Assembly (NCBI GenBank): GCA_038502055.1
Contig: JAXRKN010000023.1
Span: forward strand, 372,001 to 436,000
Reading direction: 5' to 3'
Length of the DNA stretch: 64,000 nucleotides
From: Tanytarsus gracilentus
Taxonomy: Eukaryota > Arthropoda > Insecta > Diptera > Chironomidae
In this document: positions 35,201 to 45,200 of the stretch, one piece after another
How positions within the stretch are numbered: the first letter of the stretch is position 1
Layout: each line of letters begins with the position of its first letter
Notes under the pieces: model-generated
Told to the model about the DNA's origin: nothing
Seen by the model: only the letters and a program-made list of their open reading frames with translations
Database searches by the model: none
Translations under genes and position numbers: made by a program

Positions 35201-35253
35201 TTTTTGCATTCATCATTAGATATCCGCTCGCAAAATTTTTCTATGGTTCATAA
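32212..35253 (+). CDS. Alg7: UDP-GlcNAc:dolichyl-phosphate GlcNAc-1-phosphotransferase (ALG7/DPAGT1)
   Basis: Four exons, 32212-32354, 32404-32524, 32647-33095 and 34764-35253; 400 residues, close to human DPAGT1 (408). It catalyses the first committed step of N-glycosylation: transfer of GlcNAc-1-phosphate from UDP-GlcNAc to dolichyl phosphate on the cytosolic face of the ER. Family landmarks: KIPEAFGVVTG, GFADDVLDLRWRHK with the paired Asp, NAINILAGINGLEVGQ, FVGDTFNYLSGMTFAVVGIL, IPCPRHRLPKY and MYTGPIHERTLT. About ten hydrophobic segments are spread through the protein. The third intron (33096-34763) is unusually long for this window and contains a complete glycosyltransferase gene on the other strand. 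Confidence 0.93.
33230..34522 (-). CDS. GT17 glycosyltransferase, MGAT3-like (bisecting GlcNAc-transferase family)
   Basis: A single-exon frame of 430 residues inside the third intron of ALG7. A short basic cytosolic N-terminus is followed by one TM anchor (LVLLQFISITILVVTLGTLF, about 18-37): a Golgi type II membrane protein. A stem with an EGF-like Cys cluster (CLCHTEWHGIACSIPEIIW) precedes the GT17 catalytic domain (NAVIYIINKVSRMNLETLE, ILCEKSINSTL, PMDIIIIGGSDEI, HVLTFRLKWNVYGFFFQHP, FIVGDLNHYGGWYCEFC). Known: MGAT3 adds a bisecting beta-1,4-GlcNAc to the core mannose of N-glycans; insect members are not well characterised. It lies 134 nt beyond the end of ALG7 exon 3 and 241 nt before exon 4. 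Confidence 0.85.
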   Translation of the reverse strand: MSCFIRKCRKNKIIPKLVLLQFISITILVVTLGTLFNIFNTSEYPIDDVKFIAKNDVKINQYLNDSQKKLVRNEILNKYFIKLSPNITRHHTTKLCFKEGTERTQRASHDTKTDFSTNRTDCLCHTEWHGIACSIPEIIWRAFINPRQTVNHAPKVITKPNAVIYIINKVSRMNLETLEMQIMELVGAVNLFILCEKSINSTLASNQFFHKHREIILLLNDRECSGKFIYTQLKSTLGNDIKPMDIIIIGGSDEILNRKSIEFLKWHKNEWLHVLTFRLKWNVYGFFFQHPDKTITRTRAIHYQLLDYLKDFDHITSSSQNTFIVGDLNHYGGWYCEFCNQVSDIVSMINHDQIIKSQHHLKPVINKEFVENLVKNGKYVDGKKELIKQHNFDDDKYFLPKTARNNRWKFENIITNYYARLQDDIDDDYY

Positions 35254-36134
35254 AAGTGTAAAAAATTGACTTGAACGTACCAAAGAATAAAAATTATTTT
35301 GTTTATAAAAAAATAAAAAGATTTTTTAAAAATATTAGTTTTGGAGAAAAAAAATTGTAAAATACTTAAAAAGAAAATATTCAATAAAAATGCGATTTAT
35401 AAATTTCTCATTAAACCACTATTTTTGTTTCATTATTTTCTGATAGTTAAAAAAATTCACCCCTCATTAAGACTGGAAAAAGCTTAAATAGGGCAGATTC
35501 GAACAAAACCTTGACATAAACGATGTCGTACATAAATTTTTGTGGCGCCAATCAAAGCGTCCTAATGGCGCCAGACAATGTTGTTTCTCATCCCCTTCAG
35601 ACGCTTTTCGTATATCTTGCGTATATCTTTGATTTTGCGCTGCATCTCAAATTCTTGAAATTGCGATGAAATTAGTTCACTTTCTACTTAATTAATGAAA
35701 ATGTTTACTTGAAACTTTTTTAATAAATAAAATGCATTCAGGTTGGAAATAAATCTGAAAAGCTTTTCAAAAAGTTAGGCAGTCTAACGTTTTTAGTAAA
35801 AAATGGTAAAACATTCGACTCGAACATTCAGCATTCTGAAAAATCTTCATCATTTCAGTTGAATTCCATCCTTCGTCCTGATACATCCTTAAAAGCTGCC
35901 AGGATTAAAAAATAAGTTTGTGCTTTTACTTTTATTTTCTTAAAGTGATATATTTAATTTTAATTGTTGAATTTTAAAGAAAGTTTTTAGTGTATTGGAA
36001 TATTAAGAATTAAATTTTTACATAACCTCCAGAGGATAAAAAAAGATTTACAATTATTTTTTAACTTTTTTAGATTTGCTTCTAAAATATTAGAGAAATT
36101 TTCTTGAACATTAATAAGTGCTAAAAGCTTCATC
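35254..36134. other. intergenic, no gene seen
   Basis: AT-rich; contains the poly(A) region of ALG7 (AATAAA near 35287) and the 5' flank of the first Ly6 gene. A less AT-rich patch at 35520-35640 (GGCGCCA at 35545 and again at 35569) has no recognised meaning. Confidence 0.5.
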
Positions 36135-37187
36135 ATGAAAGCATTGAGTCAAATTTTGTGCGTGCTGTCAATGGCAAGAATAGGTTAGTTTTACTTTATC
36201 CCTGACTTTATCGTTTTACAATTCAATAAAATAAAATTCAATTTTAGCAACAAGAATTTGAAACACAAATCCAAACTTTTTGAATACTAATTTTAAAAAA
36301 TTATTTAGAAAATTTAAATTTATTTTTATATTCAACTTTTATTCGAAAATTATTTTAATTCATGAACTTAGGAGTGACATTATTTTTTTTCTGTCGTCTG
36401 AAAGTCTAAAATTTTGTTTGAGAAAAATTCTGCGCATTGCGAAAAAGTTTATTCAACCTAGTCACGCACACGTGATCGTTCTGACAAAAATGTGCGAGAT
36501 CTTGATGTACATTAATTCAAAATATTTTGCAGGATCTTCACTGGAATGTTATAACTGTGATTCTCAAAACAACAAGGAGTGCAATAAAATTACAAAGGTC
36601 GGATCAATAAAGCCAGTGGTGAGTGAAGCTAATAAAAAAGTATGCAAAAGTTTATTGCGTCCACATGAAAAATTGATTTTGTCGTCAAATTGTAAAAAGT
36701 GCAATGCATACATATTTTCAAATGACACGGAAATCCTTGACATCTTTTATGCTCATTAACTACAAAATAAATAACGAATTTTAGGAATGCAGACCGAATC
36801 AAGTCGGATCACATAGCCATGGAATGTTCAGAGATATCACAACCATTGATTATTTTGAAACATCTCCTGAGGTCTCAGTCCCGATGGTGTGTCAAAAGAT
36901 AGTAGCAAATAATGGTAAACTTTTTATTTCAAACATGTTTAAAATAAATTAATTTTTGACTTATAGAAAAAGGTGAAACCTTCACTTTTCGTGGCTGTCA
37001 ATTTACGGGGGGAAAGTCTGAAGTTTGCGACATTACGAGAGCCAAAGCTGCTGGACTAAAACAAAATCCAATTACAATTGAGGCATGTGAAGTTTGTGAC
37101 CAAGATAACTGCAACAAATCGTCACACATTAATATCAAGACAGGAATCCTTTTTTTAGCGCTGGCAATTTTGAAAGCAATAATTTAA
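36135..37187 (+). CDS. Ly6/three-finger GPI-anchored protein 1
   Basis: Four exons: 36135-36183, 36533-36618, 36785-36914 and 36967-37187; 161 residues. A signal peptide (MKALSQILCVLSMARI) is on its own exon with a phase-1 junction, usual for this family. The mature part begins SSLECYNCDSQNNKECNK, the LxCYxC start of a Ly6/uPAR (LU) domain, and ends CEVCDQDNCNKS, the CxxCxxDxCN end. The tail IKTGILFLALAILKAII is a hydrophobic GPI-anchor signal. Known: insect Ly6 proteins act in septate junctions, channel modulation and other surface roles; the specific role here is unknown. It is the first of three Ly6-type genes in a row, all on the plus strand. Confidence 0.8.
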
Positions 37188-38132
37188 AAAGCGAAAATTA
37201 GTCAATTTTGTTCATCAATATTTTAAGACAGTAAAACTCATCGTTATAAAGTTAACTATTTTTTTCTCGATAAAAATTCTCTGCACCTATAATATCGTCA
37301 TTAAATTCATTTAAATTAGAATATAGCAAAAAATTATGCACATTGTAAATATTGTGTTGTTCACTAAAAAAATTTGTATTTAATGGCCATCTAAACTTTT
37401 GTTCATAATTCGGAAATTAATTAAGATAAAGTTCTGAAACAAAAAGTAAATGATAGAAGAATTACAGAGATAGTTTTTTAAATTTAAATTGCTTCTTAAT
37501 TAATAAATAGTTTTAAAAGTGTGTTATTTTAAATGATGGAAATTTTTAAGTTTATTCAAAATGTTTCTGCTCAAAAAATTTTGTATTCTAAATTTTTTTA
37601 AAAATTATATATAACCGCCCATGTCTTTGCAACCCTATTTAATCGTCAATTGTATTTAAAAGCAAATTAAAGAAAGAACGAGAGCAATTTATTAAGAAGA
37701 CAATATTAAATATAAAAGAATGACTCACATAGTGTCAGTGGTTGCATGAAATAAAACAGAATTTAATGAAATGTTTCAAAATCTTATAAATTTATGTTAT
37801 GTCAGTAAATCTTAACACATTAAAAAATTGTAATAATTATAATCATGTTGAATGGCTTGAATAAAAAAATTACTCATGAGAGGCCGATTGGATCCTATGA
37901 AAAATAAAAATTTCCCATGAATAAAAACTTAATCCATTACAGCAAAATAGACAACAAAATTTTAAAACTGATAAGAAATGGTATGTTTTGATACCATAAA
38001 ATTGATGAGTTTCTAATTAGGTAAAAAAACATATAAAAGAATGAACGAAAATCGGAACGAATTTTAGTTTGATTTTAAATAGAGTTAAGTTAAGAGCGGT
38101 TGAAAGTGAAAAATTACACAAATTAAGACAAA
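37188..38132. other. intergenic between Ly6 genes
   Basis: AT-rich, no coding exon seen. It ends with a TATA-like element upstream of the second Ly6 gene. Confidence 0.5.
38032..38039 (+). promoter_or_regulatory. TATA box candidate of Ly6 gene 2
   Basis: TATAAAAG lies about 30 nt upstream of a TTTTAGTTTG stretch that could serve as initiator (about 38062-38071), and about 95 nt upstream of the ATG at 38133. Confidence 0.45.
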
Positions 38133-38891
38133 ATGAAGTCAATTTTAAAAGTGGCAATTTTTGCAGTGCTAGTTCAAGGTGAATTAAATTGGATAAAATC
38201 AAAAAATTTAAAAAATGGATTAAAAGTTATAAAAATATTTTAAGATAAAAAAAACAAAATTTAAAAAAAGTTGAAAAATAATTTATTAAATTTTTTTAAA
38301 AATATATAGTTTCTCAGATCTTCGGGGAATATTTTGTCCGGAAACCCAAAAGATACATAAAAAAGACATGTTTTCGCTAAATTTTTCGGCTATTCTTTGT
38401 ATTTTAAACAAGAAATAGTCCCCGGGGTTCACGTGAGAAAATCTACTTGTAAACTTTAATAAATTCAATTTTCAGCCTCCTTCCAACAAAGATTATCTTG
38501 CAATTTTTGTCAAGATTGTCATGCTTCACAATGGGTTCAAAGAAGTTGTGATGACGATGGACCGACTGGGAATCCTACAACACCCGGACCAATTTTTCCG
38601 ATGGCTGCTCAAAGCATCGACATTAATGATACAGCAACTTTTGTTGATCCAAGCTGGCAAAACTGGCAGTGCTTTACATTGACATTTAATTCAAACGGAA
38701 GAGACATAACGTCTCGTGGTTGCACACCAGCTGGTGGGTCACACGATGATACCTGCAGAAATATTGTAGGTTCTCAAACGAGAATAATTTGGTGTGACCT
38801 ATGTGATCGCGACAATTGTAACAATTCAAATTACATTTACGTGTCCACGCTTTTGCTCTTGAGTGCACTAATGCTGATCTTCAAATTATAA
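38133..38891 (+). CDS. Ly6/three-finger GPI-anchored protein 2
   Basis: Two exons, 38133-38178 and 38476-38891, phase-1 junction; 153 residues. Signal peptide MKSILKVAIFAVLVQ. The LU domain begins LSCNFCQDCHASQWVQRSC, unusual because two close Cys pairs replace the standard LxCYxC start. It ends CDLCDRDNCNNS, the normal CxxCxxDxCN end. A Pro/Thr insert (GPTGNPTTPGPIFP) lies in the first loop. The tail VSTLLLLSALMLIFKL is a GPI-anchor signal. Probably cell-surface; function unknown. Confidence 0.8.
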
Positions 38892-39466
38892 AAAATATAA
38901 CGAGAAAAATTGTGGCAGAAAAGGTGACATATATAAAGATCAAAGTGTATTAAGTGTAGAACCCAAAGACTATTTAAATTTAAGAAATTAAAAGAGAATA
39001 ATTTGTTAGTTTAATATAAATTTGGAAGAAATTTTAGTAACTTAAAAAGCAAATTTTTAAAAAATAATATCAAAAAATAGAACAGTTCATCATATAAATC
39101 AATCATAATCATTTAAAAAAACTCTTGGCATTATTTTATCAATATTTTACTCATTTAACGTAATGATATATTGATTTCTGGTGATTACTGATAAAATATG
39201 AGACAATTTTTTTACAAGTAAAAATATGTAATTCGAAATTATTTTCGTCATCAAACTATTTGAAAACTTAAAATGTACGCTGATCAGAAATTTAGAGGAA
39301 TTTTAAATATTGCAAAGAAAATGGTAAAATAAATTAAATTATTTTTTTCCTCTTTTATCAGAACACAGAAAAAACCAATGTTTATAATGGAAAAAACATG
39401 TTTTTGCCAATAAAAAAAATTATAACTAGCTCTTAAATGTTTATTTGTTCGTGAAAGTCTTGAGAG

Positions 39467-41154
39467 ATGGTTCTAAAGTTTTATGTAGAGAAATTACTTC
39501 TAATCTATTTAACTTTGATTAGTTCTCGATTAATTGATGGTAAGTGTGAAAATATAAATAAAATAAAATTGACAATTCTTGAAATAATTAGACCTAGTCA
39601 AATCATCCTCTTGGCAAGGACTTAAGAGGATGACACTCTCCGTTTTAACGGATACAATTTTTCCGTATACAGAGAGTGTCAGCCCCAACGACTTTCGATA
39701 ATTTTTAATTTTTTTCATAAATTTTCATTAGCTTAAAATTGAAAGAAAAAAGTTATTTTATTCAATTTATTTATTTATTTAGCCCAAGAATTTTGCTACG
39801 AATGCGACCCGATTGACGGTGTTTCTGATTGTTTCAACAATTATCAACAAAACATTTGTAAGAACGAAGCAGAAGATAGCGACTATCTGGGCTGTTATCA
39901 CTTTGAAAATAGTACGTTAATTTTTAATCATGTTCATCATGCTCGATGAGTAAGAAATATTTTTTAGATGGTTTGATAAAGCGAGGTTGTGTCAGTAATT
40001 TGACTCAGGTTCAATTAGACGATTGCATAAAGGGAATCGTTTGTAAAATTTGTCGTGAAGATTATTGCAATTCAAAGAGGACATTCCAAAAGTGTTTTAC
40101 ATGTAATTCAGCGGACGATACTAATTGTGCCACTTTACAATCTTCACTTGATGATAAAACATGTGACGACTATATGGATCTTTGTAAAGTATATGTGAAA
40201 CCCAATATGACAACTAATCGAGGATGTTTAAGTGAGCTGTCACAAGACATTATTGATTGCCATCCTCAAGCAGTTAATTGTCGTCAGTGTAGTGAAAATA
40301 ATTGCAATGGAGAAATTTTTCCACCCAATCGATTGACATGCTTTCATGGCAAAACCAAGTGTGATGATGAAGACGAAAATTGTTTTCTTCAACAAAATGA
40401 AAATTTAAATCAAAATTTTCCTTGCGAAATTTACAATTTTAGAGATTCATGCTTTCTTTATTTAGATGAAAACAAAACGGCAACACGCGGCTGCCTTTCC
40501 GACAGTTTCTTTAATGAGTTTTGCACTAAAAATCCTCAAAAATGTAGGACATGTCAGACATCAAACTGCAACTATGAGAGTGTAATAAAACCCCCTAAAT
40601 TGTCATGCGTCATATGCGATACTAGTGAAGAGTGTGCTTGGAGTTATGATGCAAGTTTAGCAACGCCCTGCGAATCAGATGTTTATTTTCACGAGGAAGA
40701 AACTTGCTTTACTTATATCGTATCTGAAGAGAAAACCATTCGAGGATGTACGTTGGACTCAAATTTATGTAAAATTAACAATTGCACTTATTGCAATGAA
40801 GACGGATGCAACAGTCAAGGACATTCCATTCAAAGTTGCTACGTTTGTTCATCATTAATTGATAAAAAGTGCTCGGAAGATTTATTGAATGTCGAAAAAA
40901 GTTCATGTGGAGATGTTAGCTATGAAGAAAGAGGATGTTACACAATAAAGGATATAAACGGATCAATTGAAAGAGGTTGCGTTGCCGATTTATCAACTGA
41001 GAAAAAAGAAGAATGTCAGCAGGACTCAAATTGCTTAATTTGCATTAACAACAACTGTAATAACAAATTATTTAATCATGCTGTCCATACCAAAATTTCC
41101 TTAAGCATTTTAATTTTAATTATTTTAATAAACCTTTTCAATAAAAGTTTTTAA
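39467..41154 (+). CDS. multi-domain Ly6/DUF753-type protein with about five Cys repeats
   Basis: Three exons: 39467-39539, 39783-39911 and 39968-41154; 462 residues. The signal peptide (EKLLLIYLTLISSRLID) is on its own exon. About five Cys-rich units follow, beginning at FCYECDPIDG, KCFTCNSADD, LTCFHGKTKC, LSCVICDTSE and SCYVCSSLID; most close with a CxxC...CN ending (CKICREDYCNS, CRQCSENNCNG, CRTCQTSNCNY, CTYCNEDGCNS, CLICINNNCNN). A recurring RGC precedes each closing part (KRGCVS, NRGCLS, TRGCLS, IRGCTL, ERGCVA). The C-terminal hydrophobic tail (ISLSILILIILINLFN) is a GPI signal. The layout matches the insect DUF753 family as I recall it; function unknown. Confidence 0.8.
39603..39681. repeat. 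two adjoining hairpins in a Ly6-gene intron
   Basis: TCATCCTCTT (39603-39612) pairs with AAGAGGATGA (39624-39633), loop 11 nt. TGACACTCTC (39631-39640) pairs with GAGAGTGTCA (39672-39681), loop 31 nt. Both pairings are perfect over 10 bp, and the two hairpins share three bases (39631-39633). They lie in the first intron (39540-39782) of the multi-domain Ly6 gene. Confidence 0.75.
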
Positions 41155-41206
41155 ATCACAGTAATCATTTTTTAAAATTACTTTTCTACACATTTTCCAG
41201 TGAATT

Positions 41207-41839
41207 ATGCTTCCTTTTTCCGGTGAATCCACAGTTTTTCGTGGCAGTCATTTTGTTAAGCCATCAACTTTAGCGAAGAGAAAATCTAAGAAAAAAATTC
41301 CAGGGATTAAAAAACCTTCAAATATTGATTTTTCATTCGCGAAAACATTTGAAACTCCTATTAGAAAAGAAATTGGGGAAAAAGTGCCGGAACCAAAAGT
41401 TTTGATATTGAAGAAAAAGGTTGAATATGCAGGAAAAACTAAACAAAATTTCTGCAAAAACAGCGAGTTTGAAAAATTCATGAAGCACTATCGAAGAAAA
41501 GAAGAAAAGAATCAAAACCTTCAAAGAACGATCGAAAAATTTCAACTTAAATTCGATGAGTTTAGCAAAACAATTGAAATGAGCCTTAAGTCAAAAAATG
41601 ATAATTTTTGTTCACATTCGCACGTGTTCCCTCCCTCAAAACCACAACTTCAGTTTAGTGGCGAAAAATTGTTTCATGGCGTTTTCATCATCGTGACTGC
41701 GTTCGTTTATATCATGGTTCTACTGTCTGATGGAACCATGTTGGATACTCAAAAAACTCACACAAAGATGTCCATTAGAAATTCACAAAATCAAGTGTCA
41801 AATGGTTTTCTAAATTCATTGTTTAACCTTTTCAAATAA
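41207..41839 (+). CDS. unknown protein with coiled coil and one TM segment
   Basis: A single open frame of 210 codons beginning 52 nt after the Ly6 stop. The N-terminal 75 residues are basic and Pro/Lys-rich (LAKRKSKKKIPGIKKP). Residues about 88-128 are highly charged with helical heptad spacing (FMKHYRRKEEKNQNLQRTIE). One hydrophobic segment lies at about 156-174 (LFHGVFIIVTAFVYIMVLL), followed by a polar tail. No signal peptide, so a tail-anchored-like or type II orientation is likely. The family is not recognised. The close spacing to the Ly6 gene raises the possibility of a shared transcript, but AATAAA at 41140 sits between them. AATAAA at 41836 overlaps the stop. Confidence 0.6.
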   Translation: MLPFSGESTVFRGSHFVKPSTLAKRKSKKKIPGIKKPSNIDFSFAKTFETPIRKEIGEKVPEPKVLILKKKVEYAGKTKQNFCKNSEFEKFMKHYRRKEEKNQNLQRTIEKFQLKFDEFSKTIEMSLKSKNDNFCSHSHVFPPSKPQLQFSGEKLFHGVFIIVTAFVYIMVLLSDGTMLDTQKTHTKMSIRNSQNQVSNGFLNSLFNLFK

Positions 41840-42291
41840 AAGTTATTTTTGCTAACTTAAAAAATCATTCATTCATGCTTTTAAATGTTTATGTTTCAGA
41901 TTCAACGCGGCTCAGGGAAAACATTAAGAATTTAAAAGGAATTGTGAGTGTAAAGAACGAAAAATGAATCATTTGACTTGAAGGCAGCGAAAGCGAGAAA
42001 TCAGTTTTTAAATTTAGTTACGCGCGGACCGGCAACTGGAGCAGATGGAAAAAATAAACTGAGCAAAATCCGTGTGTGATAATTTTTTAAGCCTTATCAG
42101 CATTTTTTCTATATTTTAAAAAATATAGTGATAATATTAAAGCAATAATTAGGCTAGCAAGCTCCACATTTAGAACATTAGACGGAAGACGGTTTAATTA
42201 ATATCAAATTGTGTAATTAAAGTTTTAAGTGAAAAATTATGATAAACGAAGTGAATAAGAAGAAGTGAAAGGATCCATAAAAAATATTAAA
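41840..42291. other. 5' flank of the collagen IV gene
   Basis: No coding sequence seen. It contains a less AT-rich patch (TTACGCGCGGACCGGCAACT, 42018-42037) that could be close to the collagen promoter or 5' UTR. Confidence 0.4.
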
Positions 42292-45200
42292 ATGGATAAA
42301 TTAATTAGAATTTTTGCATTAATTTTTGTAACGTTAATCTCAGTCCACTTATCAACCTCCTCCTCAGCTGTAAGTGTGCTCCGGAAGTGAATTCTAGAAA
42401 GAAAGAAATTTAAATCGCTGTAAATTGCATTGCTCATCATTAGCACAATGTGCACCACCCACTCGAAGTGCATATTTAAGTTTTTCCATACAGATCTAGA
42501 AGAAAAAATTTAATATCTCAATTTTCATTCTCCACATTTCATCACTTCGACTTCCCGAAAAGAAAATGAAAAAAATGAAAGATGTGCAAATTTTTGCAGT
42601 TCAACATGCAATTTGAGATTCGATTTTTTTTAAGTTGCTAAAAACAAAGAATGCAAAAGAATTTAATAAAAAATCAGGGGATGGACACTCAAACTAAAAT
42701 TAAATTGAAAAATAATATTAAATTTAGGATACATTAAGTGTGAAAAAATAAAATAAAAATTAGAAAAGTCCTTAGTTTCAACCCCTTAGAAAGAGGAAAA
42801 AATCTAGTGTTCTTATCAACGGAACATAGAGACCGAATTAAATGTTACAGAATTTTTTTCAATGACCTTTTGAATGTATGATTAATTCACATAATCATTT
42901 GCTAGTGCTATAAAAATCAAAATGATCACATTTATTTTAATATGTGTGTGCAAGAATTAAATTAGTTTTTTTTATAAACATAGTTGTGACTTGTGTGATA
43001 AAAATTATTTGCGAGATATGCTCATTTGAGAGATGCATCAAACTTCCTGTACATATGATGCAGTTTTTTTTTCTCAAATATTTAAACTAGGCTGTCCGGA
43101 TAATAATAATGAGAAAAACGAGATTTTAAAAATGTATATTTTCATTTTTCTAAGATTTATTTTTTGATTCGTTGATAAATCTTTGCTTGCAAAACAATTT
43201 TTGAAGATAATTTTGCTAGATTTAAATGATCATGTACAAAATAAATTATATTTTTCGATTTTCAAAAAGTTTTGAAGTTTGAAATTTACTCGTTCAATTT
43301 TTTTAATAATTTTTGTTGGAAAATATGAATGAAAAGATTATAAACGTTGCAAATTTTGTATGTTTTTGAATTAATTAAAAAATCATTCTTTAAACCATCT
43401 TTTTCGATGGAAAGAAATTACGAGAAGATCACGAAAACAGAAAGACAAATTAAAATGAATGTTTATGTTTTATGCTGCACACATCCATGTGATGAGTCTA
43501 AAAATAAATACACCGATCGAATTCAACACATGTTTCTTGTGAAGCTGCACAAATAAAGCAGCGAATGCGATGATGGAAAAATATGCAAGTAAATTCGAAG
43601 AAATGTGAATATTTTTCAGAACTGCCTTCCATTGATAGCAGTTTAGTTGTAGATTTTTTCTGCATGCATAATACTTCTTCTTCTAAGTTGGTGGCATCAG
43701 CAAATGCAATTAAAATTTTATTTCACTTTCAATCATTTCAATTCGCAATTCGGAAATGAAACTGTTGCAAAAAGCATGTTCCAATCCCAAGTTGTTCCGA
43801 ATTGCATTTCAAATTTACATATGAAAAATGGAATCGCTCTCAAATTTCTTGCGAGTTTTTTGAGAGAAAGAATCTGTGATTCTCAGAGAGAACAAAACAT
43901 ATGATCGTTCTGCTGTTTAAGTTTTTTTATTTTATGAATGAAAGTATTATCAACATTTGTTACTGACCTTTCCTTATGTATTCAGAGTTTAAATTATGCA
44001 ATATTTTTCAAATTCAGGGCTTTCCTTGCTGACAGCACAAGTTAGCTAGTCTAATCACAATTAATGTAATAGAAAAAAAATTATTTTTTAAAGGGATGTA
44101 ACACAACAATTTGTGATTGCGATGGAATTAAGGGAGCTGTTGGGAGTGTTGGCCCTCCAGGAGTGCCAGGTATTTTTAGATACTTCGCTAAAAGTTAATG
44201 GATAAAAATATTTTTTTTTAATTTTTTAAAAAGGTCAAGAGGGTCCACCGGTAAGCTTTAAAATTTTCAATTTAAAAATTAGGTAATTTTGAGAAATTTA
44301 GGGAGAAATTGGTCCTGATGGATTGCCCGGAAGAAGAGGCGAAGATGGTTAGTTAAAAAGCTTTTCGTGTGAAATATTTAATTTAAAAAATCTTAAAATT
44401 AAGGTGATCGCGGAGAAGTTGGAGAAGTGGGTGATAAGGGAATAAGAGTAAGTCTTAAAACTCTCTACAATCGCTAAAAATTCAAATTCTTAAAATTACT
44501 TTTCTAATTAGGGCGATCAAGGTTTCCAGGGACAAAAAGGAAGAGGGGGTATGTTTAACTTTATAGACTTGTGAATTACTTCTACTTCGACTATTAAAAA
44601 ATTCACAGGATTCCCCGGATTGTACGGTGAAGAAGGTCCTCGTGGGGTCGATGGTAAAACTTAAAATTCTAAAATCCAAAAAAGTGATATTAATTTAACC
44701 CAAAAAAAAGGTATCGATGGATGCAACGGCACAGAAGGCTTACAGGGTATTCCTGGCACACCTGGTGAGTTAAATTACTTCCTTGCAGATCCGTGTGAAC
44801 TGTCGCCACAAACACTCATAGTGTCATGATTTGATTGCATATCAATCGGTGGACATTCAGCTGTTACGTGCGAAGTTAATTTATTGTTTGATCTACGACG
44901 ATTAATTTGTTGAATTTGTTCGGGTTGTCTCAAATGAATGTCGCTATGTTGTTTCTTCTGAATTCTTTCCGGATGTACTGGATTATGTTGTAAAAATTGC
45001 TCTGGAACTTTCCACATGAAAATTGCACCATCCGTGCCACCAGTAACGATGAATTTTCCATCTGGTGAATATTTGCAAGCAGTGACCGAGCCAGCATGAC
45101 CGATGCCCTGACCTACGACCTCTCCTAAATCGTAATTCCATAATTTTGCAATACAATCGCTTCCGGCGGAAACAAAAAATTCACCAGTTTTGTTTAAAGA

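Noticed and set aside
43347..43904. ORFs of 66-69 residues in the first collagen intron
   Set aside because: No recognisable motif and low complexity; probably intron.
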